Below are positions 45,001-57,059 of a stretch of 64,000 nucleotides of DNA, one piece after another (positions within the stretch are counted from its first letter, which is position 1; every line of letters begins with the position of its first letter). This stretch comes from Hymenopus coronatus. Lineage: Eukaryota > Arthropoda > Insecta > Mantodea > Hymenopodidae. Below the pieces are notes generated by a model. That model worked only from the letters and a program-made list of their open reading frames with translations, did no database searches and had not been told where the DNA came from. A program made the translations under genes and the position numbers. The stretch covers positions 100,192,501-100,256,500 of the forward strand of contig CM060883.1 in the NCBI GenBank assembly GCA_030762935.1. The letters are read 5' to 3'.

Positions 45001-45785
45001 GTCCCATAACAAAGAAATGTAATCTACAGTATTCGATAAATTTGAATGAAATGTGATATTAACATTAACATCTTAACAATTAAAATTAGAAAAAAATGTA
45101 TACAGAAATGCTGAAATTTAAAACCTTTAAATAATTGAATATCTATACAGAAATCGAGTAAAATTTTCAAACTGTTCACTCCCAGTGTTACTCAGCATTC
45201 ATGAAATAAATATCCAAAGCCCCAAAACTGTGCACAGTATAGATTCAATTTTGAAATGAAATGTAACATTAAAAAAAAAACATAAATAGAAATTTAGAAA
45301 ATTTTTCTAGACATTTTAAATGTTCACCCCAAATGTCCCTTAACAAACAAGAGACAGATGCAATCTACAGTATTCATTCAATTTGAATGAAATATGATAT
45401 TAAAATAAATAGAAAATTTAGAAAATATTGGAAATTTTAAATGTTCACTCCAAATGTTCCTTAACAAAAAAAAAAAACAGTATTCGTTAAATTTGAATGA
45501 AATGAGACCTTACAATAAACATAAATTTAGAAAATTGTTGTAGAAATTTCAAAATTTCACTCCAAATGCCCCTTAACAAAAAAAAACGAATGTAATCTAC
45601 AGTATTCGTTAAATTTGAATTAAATGTGCTATAATAAAACATCTTAATAATAAAAATCAGAAAAATAATACAGAAATGTAGAAAATGTAAAATTTGATAA
45701 ACAAAACACACATATAATATGTAGTATTCATTCAATTTAAATGAAATGTGATATTAAAATAAACATTATAACTGTGGAGACGTTA
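42060..45785. repeat. AT-rich diverged satellite of ~140-200-bp units
   Basis: Two kinds of block alternate. One has CACTCCAAATGTCCCTTAAC, then TAATCTACAGTATTCGTT, CAATTTGAATGAAATGTGA and CAGAAATTTAGAAATTTT. The other has ATCTATACAGAAAT, GCTGAAATTT, CACTCCCAGTGTTGCTTAGC and ATTCATGAAACAAAT. Copies are much diverged and indel-rich, unlike the tight satellites elsewhere in the window. The stretch lies wholly inside the proposed large intron between 45794 and 42035. Confidence 0.85.
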
Positions 45786-45793
45786 GTACTTAC

Positions 45794-46113
45794 GTTGTTC
45801 TGCTGTAAAAAACATATGCTGTGCTTCTTGTATCCGGACTTCAAAGTTTCAAATCCCTTGTATACCATGACATATCCCCCATTGCCAGGCGTGTTAATCT
45901 GATCCTCTGTCATAGTACTGTACCTCACTGGAAGGAACAGTTGACAATCCTCCAGATGAATCACGGTGCGATTCCCGTAGTGTGTTTTGACGCGTCTAGA
46001 GGCTGTGACAGGGTGCTGAACATCCTGTTCTATTTCACTCAGTTTCTTCTGTGCTGGAAATTGCGATCCTTCCTCCAACAGGTCCAGTTGGCGTGTCAGA
46101 TCGTCTGGTACAC
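45794..46113 (-). CDS. Candidate exon 2 of a spliced Polinton-linked gene
   Basis: The 320-nt exon has an acceptor AATTTTTTAG just upstream (46114-46115 = AG) and a consensus donor GTAAGT immediately after (45793-45788). It encodes a domain with VKTHYGNRTVIHLEDC and LFLPVRYSTMT, then YVMVYKGF. I recall this TKYG...VFLP.RY pattern from uncharacterised proteins linked to Polinton polymerases, possibly an OB-type single-strand DNA-binding fold; that is memory plus inference. It joins in frame to the ATG exon at 46507-46534 (phase 1), giving 116 codons with no stop. Confidence 0.6.
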
Positions 46114-46506
46114 CTAAAAAATTGACAATGCCAGTCATTTACACTTTTTCTTTTTTGTGTAACTATGAAATTTGAATATAGGAAATATACTATGTAACTT
46201 TTGACATTTTTTTTGCAACATTAATCAAATGAGGCATTGCTCTCCCTTCTATAACGCTGAGTTTTCTCATCGGAATACGGATTTTTAAAATTTCTAATAA
46301 TAACTAAGATAAAGGAAGTGAACAGTCAAACTAGTGTTGTTTCTCCTTTACTATGACGATTCTGTATTTGTTTAGAACCTGATCAAAATATTGTTGTAAT
46401 TCTAATAAAGAACATGCCGCGCACTTCACCCGTTATTTGTTTCAGCGATATATAGAAGTTAGAACACCTTCACTTGAGACTTAGATATTCTGCTATTATC
46501 TCTTAC

Positions 46507-46534
46507 CTCCACGTTGATTCTCTCCTGTTGCCAT
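46507..46534 (-). CDS. Candidate exon 1 with start codon
   Basis: ATG at 46534-46532 begins MATGENQRG and runs 28 nt to the donor GAG|GTAAGA at 46506. The intron to the next exon is 393 nt and ends TTTTTTAG. The leftover base G and the first two bases of exon 2 make a Gly codon, so the frame is kept. The start lies about 35 bp after a TATA box. Three independent signals agreeing (TATA, phase, donor/acceptor) make a real exon likely despite its size. Confidence 0.55.
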
Positions 46535-46600
46535 TGTGTCGACTGTCTGATGTGGAACTTAATGACACCTTTTATACACCTCCTGCAGAGCGCAGTAGAA
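46535..46600 (-). promoter_or_regulatory. TATA promoter upstream of candidate exon 1
   Basis: On the minus strand GGTGTATAAAAGGTG places TATAAAA at 46576-46570, about 36 bp before the ATG. A transcript start near 46545 would give a leader of only about ten bases, short but seen in viral early genes. No other core motif is certain. Confidence 0.5.
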
Positions 46601-46734
46601 CTTTAAACCTAAAATACTTTAAAATGATGTAGTTTTTGGATACTTAGATATGGAATAAAATCTGTTTCTATTACTCTAGTCTTTATACTTCCACGTAATG
46701 GTTTGGTACGCCTACTGGTGGGCATTGTGTTTCC

Positions 46735-46738
<4 letters not shown>

Positions 46739-46785
<47 letters not shown>
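46739..46785. repeat. CT dinucleotide microsatellite
   Basis: A run of CT units about 46 bp long, with one CG interruption near its end. Confidence 0.95.
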
Positions 46786-46786
<1 letters not shown>

Positions 46787-46959
46787 CTCTACGGTTTTGC
46801 GATTGGCTGGCTGTTAGGGATGTTTATTGATTATTTACTTTTCTGCTTTGTCGTTGGCTCTAGTGGATTTACCACCACTAGTCGCATTACTTAGGTTTCC
46901 TTACTTCGAAGATCGACGTGTATCACCCTTATTTTAACTCTCATGTTTCTCCCCTCTGA

Positions 46960-47267
46960 TTTTGAACACACATGTGTTTTTCTCTGACGTTTCTCCCTTC
47001 ACACACGTGTTTTTTATTCTATCATATTTCTCCCTTTGCTCACTACATTAATATGGATTCGCAGGAACACACACGTGTTTTTTATTCTATCATATTTCTC
47101 CCTTTGCTCACTACCTTACTCAGGATTCCTTACTTCGAAGGGGACACATCCTTTTCTTTTTCAGCCCTTGTGTTTTCTCCCATGTTTCACCCTAAGGTTT
47201 ATTCTTACTAATCTCATTACTCTGGATTATTTGTTTCGAAATGGGGCACAATCGAACTACACACTTT

Positions 47268-47324
<57 letters not shown>

Positions 47325-47330
47325 GGAGGG
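46960..47330. repeat. Simple and short direct repeats
   Basis: TTTTTTATTCTATCATATTT followed by CTCCCTTTGCTCACTAC occurs at about 47008 and 47078, a direct repeat spaced about 70 bp. TCTCTCTC and an AC microsatellite follow at 47265-47321. No gene is seen between 46610 and 47480. Confidence 0.8.
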
Positions 47331-47489
47331 GGTCCGCCTTCTTTCCTCTCCTTATGACACGTACAAGTACTACCGTTGAACCCTCACGAGGATTCCAAAT
47401 CAGATCGATATTACCACTGAGGCCTTATTTACATACTACTGTTGATCGTTTTTGAAGTATCCTTTGTTTTTGGTTCAGCCTTGAAAAGC

Positions 47490-47735
47490 TTATGCTTTTC
47501 TCATACAGGAATTTTTCAACTCGTGCCCATACAAAGGAACTTCAGTCATCTAATAACCAGCTTTTGACTATCACTTTAGCCTATGCTACTCCCTTATTTC
47601 CCTTCTACTTCAAGGAAGCATGTAACGAGACTATTTCTCTTAGCTTTTTTCTCGGTTAGCATTAAGTAAATGGAAGAATAAGGTTTTTACAATAATTTTT
47701 TGCAGAGATGTTAAGAAAGTCATGTGAACGGAACA
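47490..47735 (-). repeat. Dispersed repeat D, partial inverted copy
   Basis: It carries CCCTTCTACTTCAAGGAAGC, AGCATTAAGTAAATGGAAGA, ATAAGGTTTTTACAATAA and GAAAGTCATGTGAACGGAAC. This is the reverse complement of the left end of repeat D. Confidence 0.7.
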
Positions 47736-47974
47736 CCACACACTCACGTAGGGCATGGTTCTGATATCAGAATGCAGTAATGCCAGTTAAGTAATAAGCA
47801 ATTTGACCAATGTCACCGCTGCACAATCGCCTAAAGTGTCATGTCATAATATGACAAACATATGACTGACAATTGATGCCGCCAAACTAACACACAAGCC
47901 ATTGCAAACTGCTTTTATTGAAGTAAAGAATAATAAGAAGCTCATCTAGAAAGTAACAGACGATTTGGCATAAC

Positions 47975-48585
47975 TATATAATAACGAAAGTTATCAATGC
48001 AAAACTTTATTCACAAAGTTGCAGTACCTTACTCTATTTCTCAACGTAATCTCCATTCTGTGAAGATATTTATTGTCACGTGCTACCAATTTTTCAATGC
48101 TAATGTTATACTTTTCTACCGCCAGAAAACTTATTCGTCTGTTTGAATGCACAAAATTTCGAATCTTATAGACAAACAACCCAAGTGTATAGTGATAATG
48201 CAATGAACGAGTCTTCAGTGAGGAAATGACGCATAATTTACGAGTAATCAAGGAAGAACCAGAGTGAACGGTAAAGATCAGAGGGGAAGTGCATCAATCG
48301 CTATGGAGGAATTGAAAGCAAGCGTTGATGCAAGAATTAAGAAAAACCGGTGTTTCACTTTGGACACCGTACATGACTTTTTGGATGGAAAAGATTTCCC
48401 AAACGATGAAGATCTCAAAGTGACAGAGGCATCTTGGCTCATATCTTTAGCGATGGAAGAGTATAACATCTGTACCACGTGATAATAAATACCTTGATAC
48501 CAATGACAATTACGTTGAAAAATAGAGTAATGTACTGTAACTTTGTAAAAAACAAGTTTTGCATTGATAGCTTTCGTATATATAC
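47975..48585. mobile_element. Foldback mariner relic
   Basis: The ends read TATATAATAACGAAAG (47977-47990) and CTTTCGTATATATA (48571-48584), inverted relative to each other and flanked by TA-rich bases. Both outer ~110-120 bp are the same mariner 3' end in opposite orientation: on the right strand the last codons give DNKYLDTNDNYVEK then TAG (near 48490-48530), and on the left the minus strand gives VARDNKYLHR in the corresponding place. Between the arms lie short transposase pieces. Confidence 0.75.
48264..48531 (+). pseudogene. Mariner transposase, internally deleted
   Basis: The frame from 48264 reads SIAMEELKASVDARIKKNRC and FTLDTVHDFL, resembling the second helix-turn-helix of mariner transposases. 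It then passes at once to FPNDEDLKVTEASWLI and EEYNIC, which belong to the C-terminus. The DD34D catalytic core is missing between them. After a frame break near 48480 it finishes with NDNYVEK and TAG. It is non-functional. Confidence 0.7.
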
Positions 48586-48717
48586 ACAAAACTGAAGATT
48601 CAAAAATCACAAAATGGTGTTTTTTGTTTAGTCTAAATTGTCTCTTTTTTGTGGGGGGGGGGAGTGTAATCAGCAATTTAGTCTTGAAGATGTCATACTT
48701 ATGCTACACACACACAC

Positions 48718-51700
48718 ACTTGCACCTCCGTACTTTAGGGAGATTGGCGAATGGTCCTAAGTGAGAACTCACGTTCTCCAGCCAGGTATTGGATCCAGGT
48801 GTATGGATTTGAAGGCTATTGTTGCACCTCCGTACTTTAGGGAGAATAGTGAGAACTCACGTTCTCCAGTCAGGTATTGGATCCGGATTTGAAGGCTAGT
48901 GTTGCACCTCCGTACTTTAGGGAGAATAGTGAGAACTCACGTTCTCCAGTCAGGTATTGGATCCGGATTTGAAGGCTATTGTTGCACCTCCGTACTTTAG
49001 GGAGAATAGTGAGAACTCACGTTCTCCAGTCAGGTATTGGATCCAGGTGTATGGATTTGAAGGCTATTGTTGCACCTCCGTACTTTAGGGAGAATAGTGA
49101 GAACTCACGTTCTCCAGTCAGGTATTGGATCCAGGTGTATGGATTTGAAGGCTATTGTTGCACCTCCGTACTTTAGGGAGAATAGTGAGAACTCACGTTC
49201 TCCAGTCAGGTATTGGATCCAGGTGTATGGATTTGAAGGCTATTGTTGCACCTCCGTACTTTAGGGAGAATGGTGAGACCTCACGTTCTTCAGTCAGGTA
49301 TTGGATCCAGGTGTATGGATTTGAAAGCTATTGTTGCACCTCCGTACTTTAGGGAGAATAGTGAGAACTCACGTTCTCCAGTCAGGTATTGGATCCGGAT
49401 TTGAAGGCTATTGTTGCACCTCCGTACTTTAGGGAGAATGGTGAGAACTCACGTTCTTCAGTCAGGTATTGGGCCGCAGATCTATGGGTTTGAAGGCTAT
49501 TGTTGCACCTCCATACTTTAGGGAGAATGGTGAGAAGTCACGGTCTTCAGTCAGGTATTGGGCCGCAGATCTATGGGTTTGAAGGCTATTGTTGCACCTC
49601 CATACTTTAGGGAGAATGGTGAGAACTCACGTTCTCCAGTCAGGTATTGGGCCGCAGATCTATGGGTTTGAAGGCTATTGTTGCACCTCCATACTTTAGG
49701 GAGAATGGTGAGAACTCACGTTCTCCAGTCAGGTATTGGGCCGCAGATCTATGGGTTTGAAGGCTATTGTTGCACCTCCATACTTTAGGGAGAATGGTGA
49801 GAACTCACGTTCTCCAGTCAGGTATTGGGCCGCAGATCTATGGGTTTGAAGGCTATTGTTGCACCTCCATACTTTAGGGAGAATGGTGAGAACTCACGTT
49901 CTCCAGTCAGGTATTGGGCCGCAGATCTATGGGTTTGAAGGCTATTGTTGCACCTCCATACTTTAGGGAGAATGGTGAGAACTCACGTTCTCCAGTCAGG
50001 TATTGGGCCGCAGATCTATGGGTTTGAAGGCTATTGTTGCACCTCCATACTTTAGGGAGAAAGGTGAGAACTCACGTTCTCCAGTCAGGTATTGGGCCGC
50101 AGATCTATGGGTTTGAAGGCTATTGTTGCACCTCCATACTTTAGGGAGAATGGTGAGAACTCACGTTCTCCAGTCAGGTATTGGGCCGCAGATCTATGGG
50201 TTTGAAGGCTATTGTTGCACCTCCATACATTAGGGAGAATGGTGAGAACTCACGTTCTCCAGTCAGGTATTGGGCCGCAGATCTATGGACTTGAAGGCTA
50301 TTGTTGCACCTCCATACTTTAGGGAGAATGGTGAGAACTCACGTTCTCCAGTCAGGTATTGGATCCAAGTATATTTATTTGAAGGCTATTGTTGCACCTC
50401 CGTACTTTAGGGAGATGGTGAGAACTCACGTTCTCCAGTCAGGTATTGGGCCGCAGATCTATGGATTTGAAGGCTATTGTTGCACCTCCGTACTTTAGGG
50501 AGATGGTGAGAACTCACGTTCTCCAGTCAGGTATTGGATCCAGGTATATGGATTTGAAGGCTATTGTTGCACCTCCGTACTTTAGGGAGAATGGTGAGAA
50601 CTCACGTTCTCCAGTCAGGTATTGGATCCAGGTATATGGATTTGAAGGCTATTGTTGCAGCTCCGTACTTTAGGGAGAATGGTGAGAACTCACGTTCTCC
50701 AGTCAGGTATTGGATCCAGGTATATGGATTTGAAGGCTATTGTTGCACCTCCGTACTTTAGGGAGAATGGTGAGAACTCACGTTCTCCAGTCAGGTATTG
50801 GATCCAGGTGTATGGATTTGAAGGCTATTGTTGCACCTCCGTACTTTAGGGTTATGGTGAGAACTCACGTTCTCCAGTCAGGTATTGGGCCGCAGATCTA
50901 TGGATTTGAAGGCTGTTGTTGCACCTCCGTACTTTAGGGAGAATGGTGAGAACTCACGTTCTCCAGTCAGGTATTGGATCCAGGTGTATGGATTTGAAGG
51001 CTATTGTTGCACCTCCGTACTTTAGGGTTATGGTGAGAACTCACGTTCTCCAGTCAGGTATTGGGCCGCAGATCTATGGATTTGAAGGCTCTTGTTGCAC
51101 CTCCGTACTTTAGGGAGAATAGTGAGAACTCACGTTCTCCAGTCAGGTATTGGATCCAGGTATATGGATTTGAAGGCTATTGTTGCACCTCCGTACTTTA
51201 GGGAGAATAGTGAGAACTCACGTTCTCCAGTCAGGTATTGGATCCGGATTTGAAGGCTATTGTTGCACCTCCGTACTTTAGGGAGAATGGTGAGAACTCA
51301 CGTTCTTCAGTCAGGTATTGGGCCGCAGATCTACGGGTTTGAAGGCTATTGTTGCACCTCCATACTTTAGGGAGAATGGTGAGAACTCACGTTCTTCAGT
51401 CAGGTATTGGGCCGCAGATCTATGGGTTTGAAGGCTATTGTTGCACCTCCATACTTTAGGGAGAATGGTGAGAACTCACGTTCTCCAGTCAGGTATTGGG
51501 CCGCAGATCTATGGGTTTGAAGGCTATTGTTGCACCTCCGTACTTTAGGGAGAATGGTGAGAACTCACGTTCTTCAGTCAGGTATTGGATCCAGGTGTAT
51601 GGATTTGAAGGCTATTGTTGCACCTCCGTACTTTAGGGAGAATAGTGAGAACTCACGTTCTCCAGTCAGGTATTGGATCCGGATTTGAAGGCTATTGTTG

Positions 51701-54700
51701 CACCTCCGTACTTTAGGGAGAATGGTGAGAACTCACGTTCTGCAGTCAGGTTTTGGGCCGCAGATCTATGGGTTTGAAGGCTATTGTTGCACCTCCATAC
51801 TTTAGGGAGAATGGTGAGAAGTCACGGTCTTCAGTCAGGTATTGGGCCGCAGATCTATGGGTTTGAAGGCTATTGTTGCACCTCCATACTTTAGGGAGAA
51901 TGGTGAGAACTCACGTTCTCCAGTCAGGTATTGGGCCGCAGATCTATGGGTTTGAAGGCTATTGTTGCACCTCCATACTTTAGGGAGAATGGTGAGAACT
52001 CACGTTCTCCAGTCAGGTATTGGGCCGCAGATCTATGGGTTTGAAGGCTATTGTTGCACCTCCATACTTTAGGGAGAATGGTGAGAACTCACGTTCTCCA
52101 GTCAGGTATTGGGCCGCAGATCTATGGGTTTGAAGGCTATTGTTGCACCTCCATACTTTAGGGAGAATGGTGAGAACTCACGTTCTCCAGTCAGGTATTG
52201 GGCCGCAGATCTATGGGTTTGAAGGCTATTGTTGCACCTCCATACTTTAGGGAGAATGGTGAGAACTCACGTTCTCCAGTCAGGTATTGGGCCGCAGATC
52301 TATGGGTTTGAAGGCTATTGTTGCACCTCCATACTTTAGGGAGAATGGTGAGAACTCACGTTCTCCAGTCAGGTATTGGGCCGCAGATCTATGGGTTTGA
52401 AGGCTATTGTTGCACCTCCATACTTTAGGGAGAATGGTGAGAACTCACGTTCTCCAGTCAGGTATTGGGCCGCAGATCTATGGGTTTGAAGGCTATTGTT
52501 GCACCTCCATACATTAGGGAGAATGGTGAGAACTCACGTTCTCCAGTCAGGTATTGGGCCGCAGATCTATGGACTTGAAGGCTATTGTTGCACCTCCATA
52601 CTTTAGGGAGAATGGTGAGAACTCACGTTCTCCAGTCAGGTATTGGATCCAAGTGTATTTATTTGAAGGCTATTGTTGCACCTCCGTACTTTAGGGAGAT
52701 GGTGAGAACTCACGTTCTCCAGTCAGGTATTGGGCCGCAGATCTATGGATTTGAAGGCTGTTGTTGCACCTCCGTACTTTAGGGAGATGGTGAGAACTCA
52801 CGTTCTCCAGTCAGGTATTGGATCCAGGTATATGGATTTGAAGGCTATTGTTGCACCTCCGTACTTTAGGGAGAATGGTGAGAACTCACGTTCTCCAGTC
52901 AGGTATTGGATCCAGGTATATGGATTTGTAGGCTATTGTTGCAGCTCCGTACTTTAGGGAGAATGGTGAGAACTCACGTTCTCCAGTCAGGTATTGGATC
53001 CAGGTATATGGATTTGAAGGCTATTGTTGCACCTCCGTACTTTAGGGAGAATGGTGAGAACTCACGTTCTCCAGTCAGGTATTGGATCCAGGTGTATGGA
53101 TTTGAAGGCTATTGTTGCACCTCCGTACTTTAGGGTTATGGTGAGAACTCACGTTCTCCAGTCAGGTATTGGGCCGCAGATCTATGGATTTGAAGGCTGT
53201 TGTTGCACCTCCGTACTTTAGGGAGAATAGTGAGAACTCACGTTCTCCAGTCAGGTATTGGATCCAGGTATATGGATTTGAAGGCTATTGTTGCACCTCC
53301 GTACTTTAGGGAGAATAGTGAGAACTCACGTTCTCCAGTCAGGTATTGGATCCGGATTTGAAGGCTATTGTTGCACCTCCGTACTTTAGGGAGAATGGTG
53401 AGAACTCACGTTCTTCAGTCAGGTATTGGGCCGCAGATCTATGGGTTTGAAGGCTGTTGTTGCACCTCCATACTTTAGGGAGAATGGTGAGAACTCACGT
53501 TCTTCAGTCAGGTATTGGGCCGCAGATCTATGGGTTTGAAGGCTATTGTTGCACCTCCATACTTTAGGGAGAATGGTGAGAACTCACGTTCTCCAGTCAG
53601 GTATTGGGCCGCAGATCTATGGGTTTGAAGGCTATTGTTGCACCTCCATACTTTAGGGAGAATGGTGAGAACTCACGTTCTCCAGTCAGGTATTGGGCCG
53701 CAGATCTATGGGTTTGAAGGCTATTGTTGCACCTCCAAACTTTAGGGAGAATGGTGAGAACTCACGTTCTCCAGTCAGGTATTGGGCCGCAGATCTATGG
53801 GTTTGAAGGCTATTGTTGCACCTCCATACTTTAGGGAGAATGGTGAGAACTCACGTTCTCCAGTCAGGTATTGGGCCGCAGATCTATGGGTTTGAAGGCT
53901 ATTGTTGCACCTCCTTACTTTAGGGAGAATGGTGAGAACTCACGTTCTCCAGTCAGGTATTGGGCCGCAGATCTATGGGTTTGAAGGCTATTGTTGCACC
54001 TCCATACTTTAGGGAGAATGGTGAGAACTCACGTTCTCCAGTCAGGTATTGGGCCGCAGATCTATGGGTTTGAAGGCTATTGTTGCACCTCCATACATTA
54101 GGGAGAATGGTGAGAACTCACGTTCTCCAGTCAGGTATTGGGCCGCAGATCTATGGACTTGAAGGCTATTGTTGCACCTCCATACTTTAGGGAGAATGGT
54201 GAGAACTCACGTTCTCCAGTCAGGTATTGGATCCAAGTGTATTTATTTGAAGGCTATTGTTGCACCTCCGTACTTTAGGGAGATGGTGAGAACTCACGTT
54301 CTCCAGTCAGGTATTGGGCCGCAGATCTATGGATTTGAAGGCTATTGTTGCACCTCCGTACTTTAGGGAGATGGTGAGAACTCACGTTCTCCAGTCAGGT
54401 ATTGGATCCAGGTATATGGATTTGAAGGCTATTGTTGCACCTCCGTACTTTAGGGAGAATGGTGAGAACTCACGTTCTCCAGTCAGGTATTGGATCCAGG
54501 TATATGGATTTGAAGGCTATTGTTGCAGCTCCGTACTTTAGGGAGAATGGTGAGAACTCACGTTCTCCAGTCAGGTATTGGATCCAGGTATATGGATTTG
54601 AAGGCTATTGTTGCACCTCCGTACTTTAGGGAGAATGGTGAGAACTCACGTTCTCCAGTCAGGTATTGGATCCAGGTGTATGGATTTGAAGGCTATTGTT

Positions 54701-56812
54701 GCACCTCCGTACTTTAGGGTTATGGTGAGAACTCACGTTCTCCAGTCAGGTATTGGGCCGCAGATCTATGGATTTGAAGGCTGTTGTTGCACCTCCGTAC
54801 TTTAGGGAGAATAGTGAGAACTCACGTTCTCCAGTCAGGTATTGGATCCAGGTATATGGATTTGAAGGCTATTGTTGCACCTCCGTACTTTAGGGAGAAT
54901 AGTGAGAACTCACGTTCTCCAGTCAGGTATTGGATCCGGATTTGAAGGCTATTGTTGCACCTCCGTACTTTAGGGAGAATGGTGAGAACTCACGTTCTTC
55001 AGTCAGGTATTGGGCCGCAGATCTATGGGTTTGAAGGCTATTGTTGCACCTCCATACTTTAGGGAGAATGGTGAGAACTCACGTTCTTCAGTCAGGTATT
55101 GGGCCGCAGATCTATGGGTTTGAAGGCTATTGTTGCACCTCCATACTTTAGGGAGAATGGTGAGAACTCACGTTCTCCAGTCAGGTATTGGGCCGCAGAT
55201 CTATGGGTTTGAAGGCTATTGTTGCACCTCCATACTTTAGGGAGAATGGTGAGAACTCACGTTCTCCAGTCAGGTATTGGGCCGCAGATCTATGGGTTTG
55301 AAGGCTATTGTTGCACCTCCATACTTTAGGGAGAATGGTGAGAACTCACGTTCTCCAGTCAGGTATTGGGCCGCAGATCTATGGGTTTGAAGGCTATTGT
55401 TGCACCTCCATACTTTAGGGAGAATGGTGAGAACTCACGTTCTCCAGTCAGGTATTGGGCCGCAGATCTATGGGTTTGAAGGCTATTGTTGCACCTCCAT
55501 ACTTTAGGGAGAATGGTGAGAACTCACGTTCTCCAGTCAGGTATTGGGCCGCAGATCTATGGGTTTGAAGGCTATTGTTGCACCTCCATACTTTAGGGAG
55601 AATGGTGAGAACTCACGTTCTCCAGTCAGGTATTGGGCCGCAGATCTATGGGTTTGAAGGCTATTGTTGCACCTCCATACTTTAGGGAGAATGGTGAGAA
55701 CTCACGTTCTCCAGTCAGGTATTGGGCCGCAGATCTATGGACTTGAAGGCTATTGTTGCACCTCCATACTTTAGGTAGAATGGTGAGAACTCACGTTCTC
55801 CAGTCAGGTATTGGATCCAAGTGTATTTATTTGAAGGCTATTGTTGCACCTCCGTACTTTAGGGAGATGGTGAGAACTCACGTTCTCCAGTCAGGTATTG
55901 GGCCGCAGATCTATGGATTTGAAGGCTATTGTTGCACCTCCGTACTTTAGGGAGATGGTGAGAACTCACGTTCTCCAGTCAGGTATTGGATCCAGGTATA
56001 TGGATTTGAAGGCTATTGTTGCACCTCCGTACTTTAGGGAGAATGGTGAGAACTCACGTTCTCCAGTCAGGTATTGGATCCAGGTATATGGATTTGAAGG
56101 CTATTGTTGCAGCTCCGTACTTTAGGGAGAATGGTGAGAACTCACGTTCTCCAGTCAGGTATTGGATCCAGGTATATGGATTTGAAGGCTATTGTTGCAC
56201 CTCCGTACTTTAGGGAGAATGGTGAGAACTCACGTTCTCCAGTCAGGTATTGGATCCAGGTGTATGGATTTGAAGGCTATTGTTGCACCTCCGTACTTTA
56301 GGGTTATGGTGAGAACTCACGTTCTCCAGTCAGGTATTGGGCCGCAGATCTATGGATTTGAAGGCTGTTGTTGCACCTCCGTACTTTAGGGGGAATAGTG
56401 AGAACTCACGTTCTCCAGTCAGGTATTGGATCCAGGTATATGGATTTGAAGGCTATTGTTGCACCTCCGTACTTTAGGGAGAATGGTGAGAACTCACGTT
56501 CTCCAGTCAGGTATTGGATCCAGGTGTATGGATTTGAAGGCTATTGTTGCACCTCCGTACTTTAGGGAGAATGGTGAGAACTCACGTTCTCCAGTCAGGT
56601 ATTGGATCCAGGTGTATGGATTTGAAGGCTATTGTTGCACCTCCGTACTTTAGGGTTATGGTGAGAACTCACGTTCTCCAGTCAGGTATTGGGCCGCAAA
56701 TCTATGGATTTGAAGGCTATTGTTGCACCTCCGTACTTTAGGGTTATGGTGAGAACTCACGTTCTCCAGTCAGGTATTGGGCCGCAAATCTATGGATTTG
56801 AAGGCTATTGTT
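48718..56812 (+). repeat. 88-bp satellite with higher-order structure
   Basis: About 92 units of 87-89 bp follow the pattern GTTGCACCTCCGTACTTTAG, GGAGAATGGTGAGAACTCAC, GTTCTCCAGTCAGGTATTGG and a variable end. Type A ends GATCCAGGTGTATGGATTTG, type B ends GCCGCAGATCTATGGGTTTG, and a short type has GATCCGGATTTG. A marked unit with AAGTGTATTTATTTG (or AAGTATATTT) recurs at about 50350, 52640, 54230 and 55810. The last two intervals are 1584 bp, i.e. 18 units, so this is a higher-order repeat. Each unit holds the palindrome GAGAACTCACGTTCTC. Repeated small open frames in it are by-products. Confidence 0.95.
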
Positions 56813-56877
56813 CATCAATATGTTGAGTCATATGTTACACATTGGTTCTAAAGCAATAAAATGTTGTAATGTTGCAG

Positions 56878-57056
56878 GCGGTGGACTGCTGGTGGACATG
56901 ATGAAGCGCGCCACCCAGACAAAGCAATATGCAGAGTTGGACCACGCCATCAAAACTAAAGTAGAGCCATTTCTGTACAACAAGGGACAGGGACAACTTA
57001 TTCCAATATCACGTCTTGTACTTCTGCGCAACAAAGAGCGTGCGCGTCACAAAATG
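56878..57056 (+). CDS. Host gene exon, product not recognised
   Basis: A 179-nt exon preceded by TAATGTTGCAG and followed by ATG|GTAACA. It encodes 59 codons (phase 1 in, phase 0 out) including [39 protein letters not shown] and [11 protein letters not shown]. Its balanced codon use and higher GC than the flanks contrast with the repeats around it, and no stop occurs in the exon. I cannot name the protein. Only this exon of the gene lies in the window, so the 88-bp array 65 bp upstream sits in the preceding intron. Confidence 0.65.
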
Positions 57057-57059
57057 GTA

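Noticed and set aside
46600..47480. Polinton terminal inverted repeat at the right end
   Set aside because: No match by eye to sequence left of 24157, which itself is truncated.
48979..56741. Many repeated 65-75-residue open frames
   Set aside because: By-products of the 88-bp satellite; the same peptide recurs with each unit and ends at the same in-unit stop.
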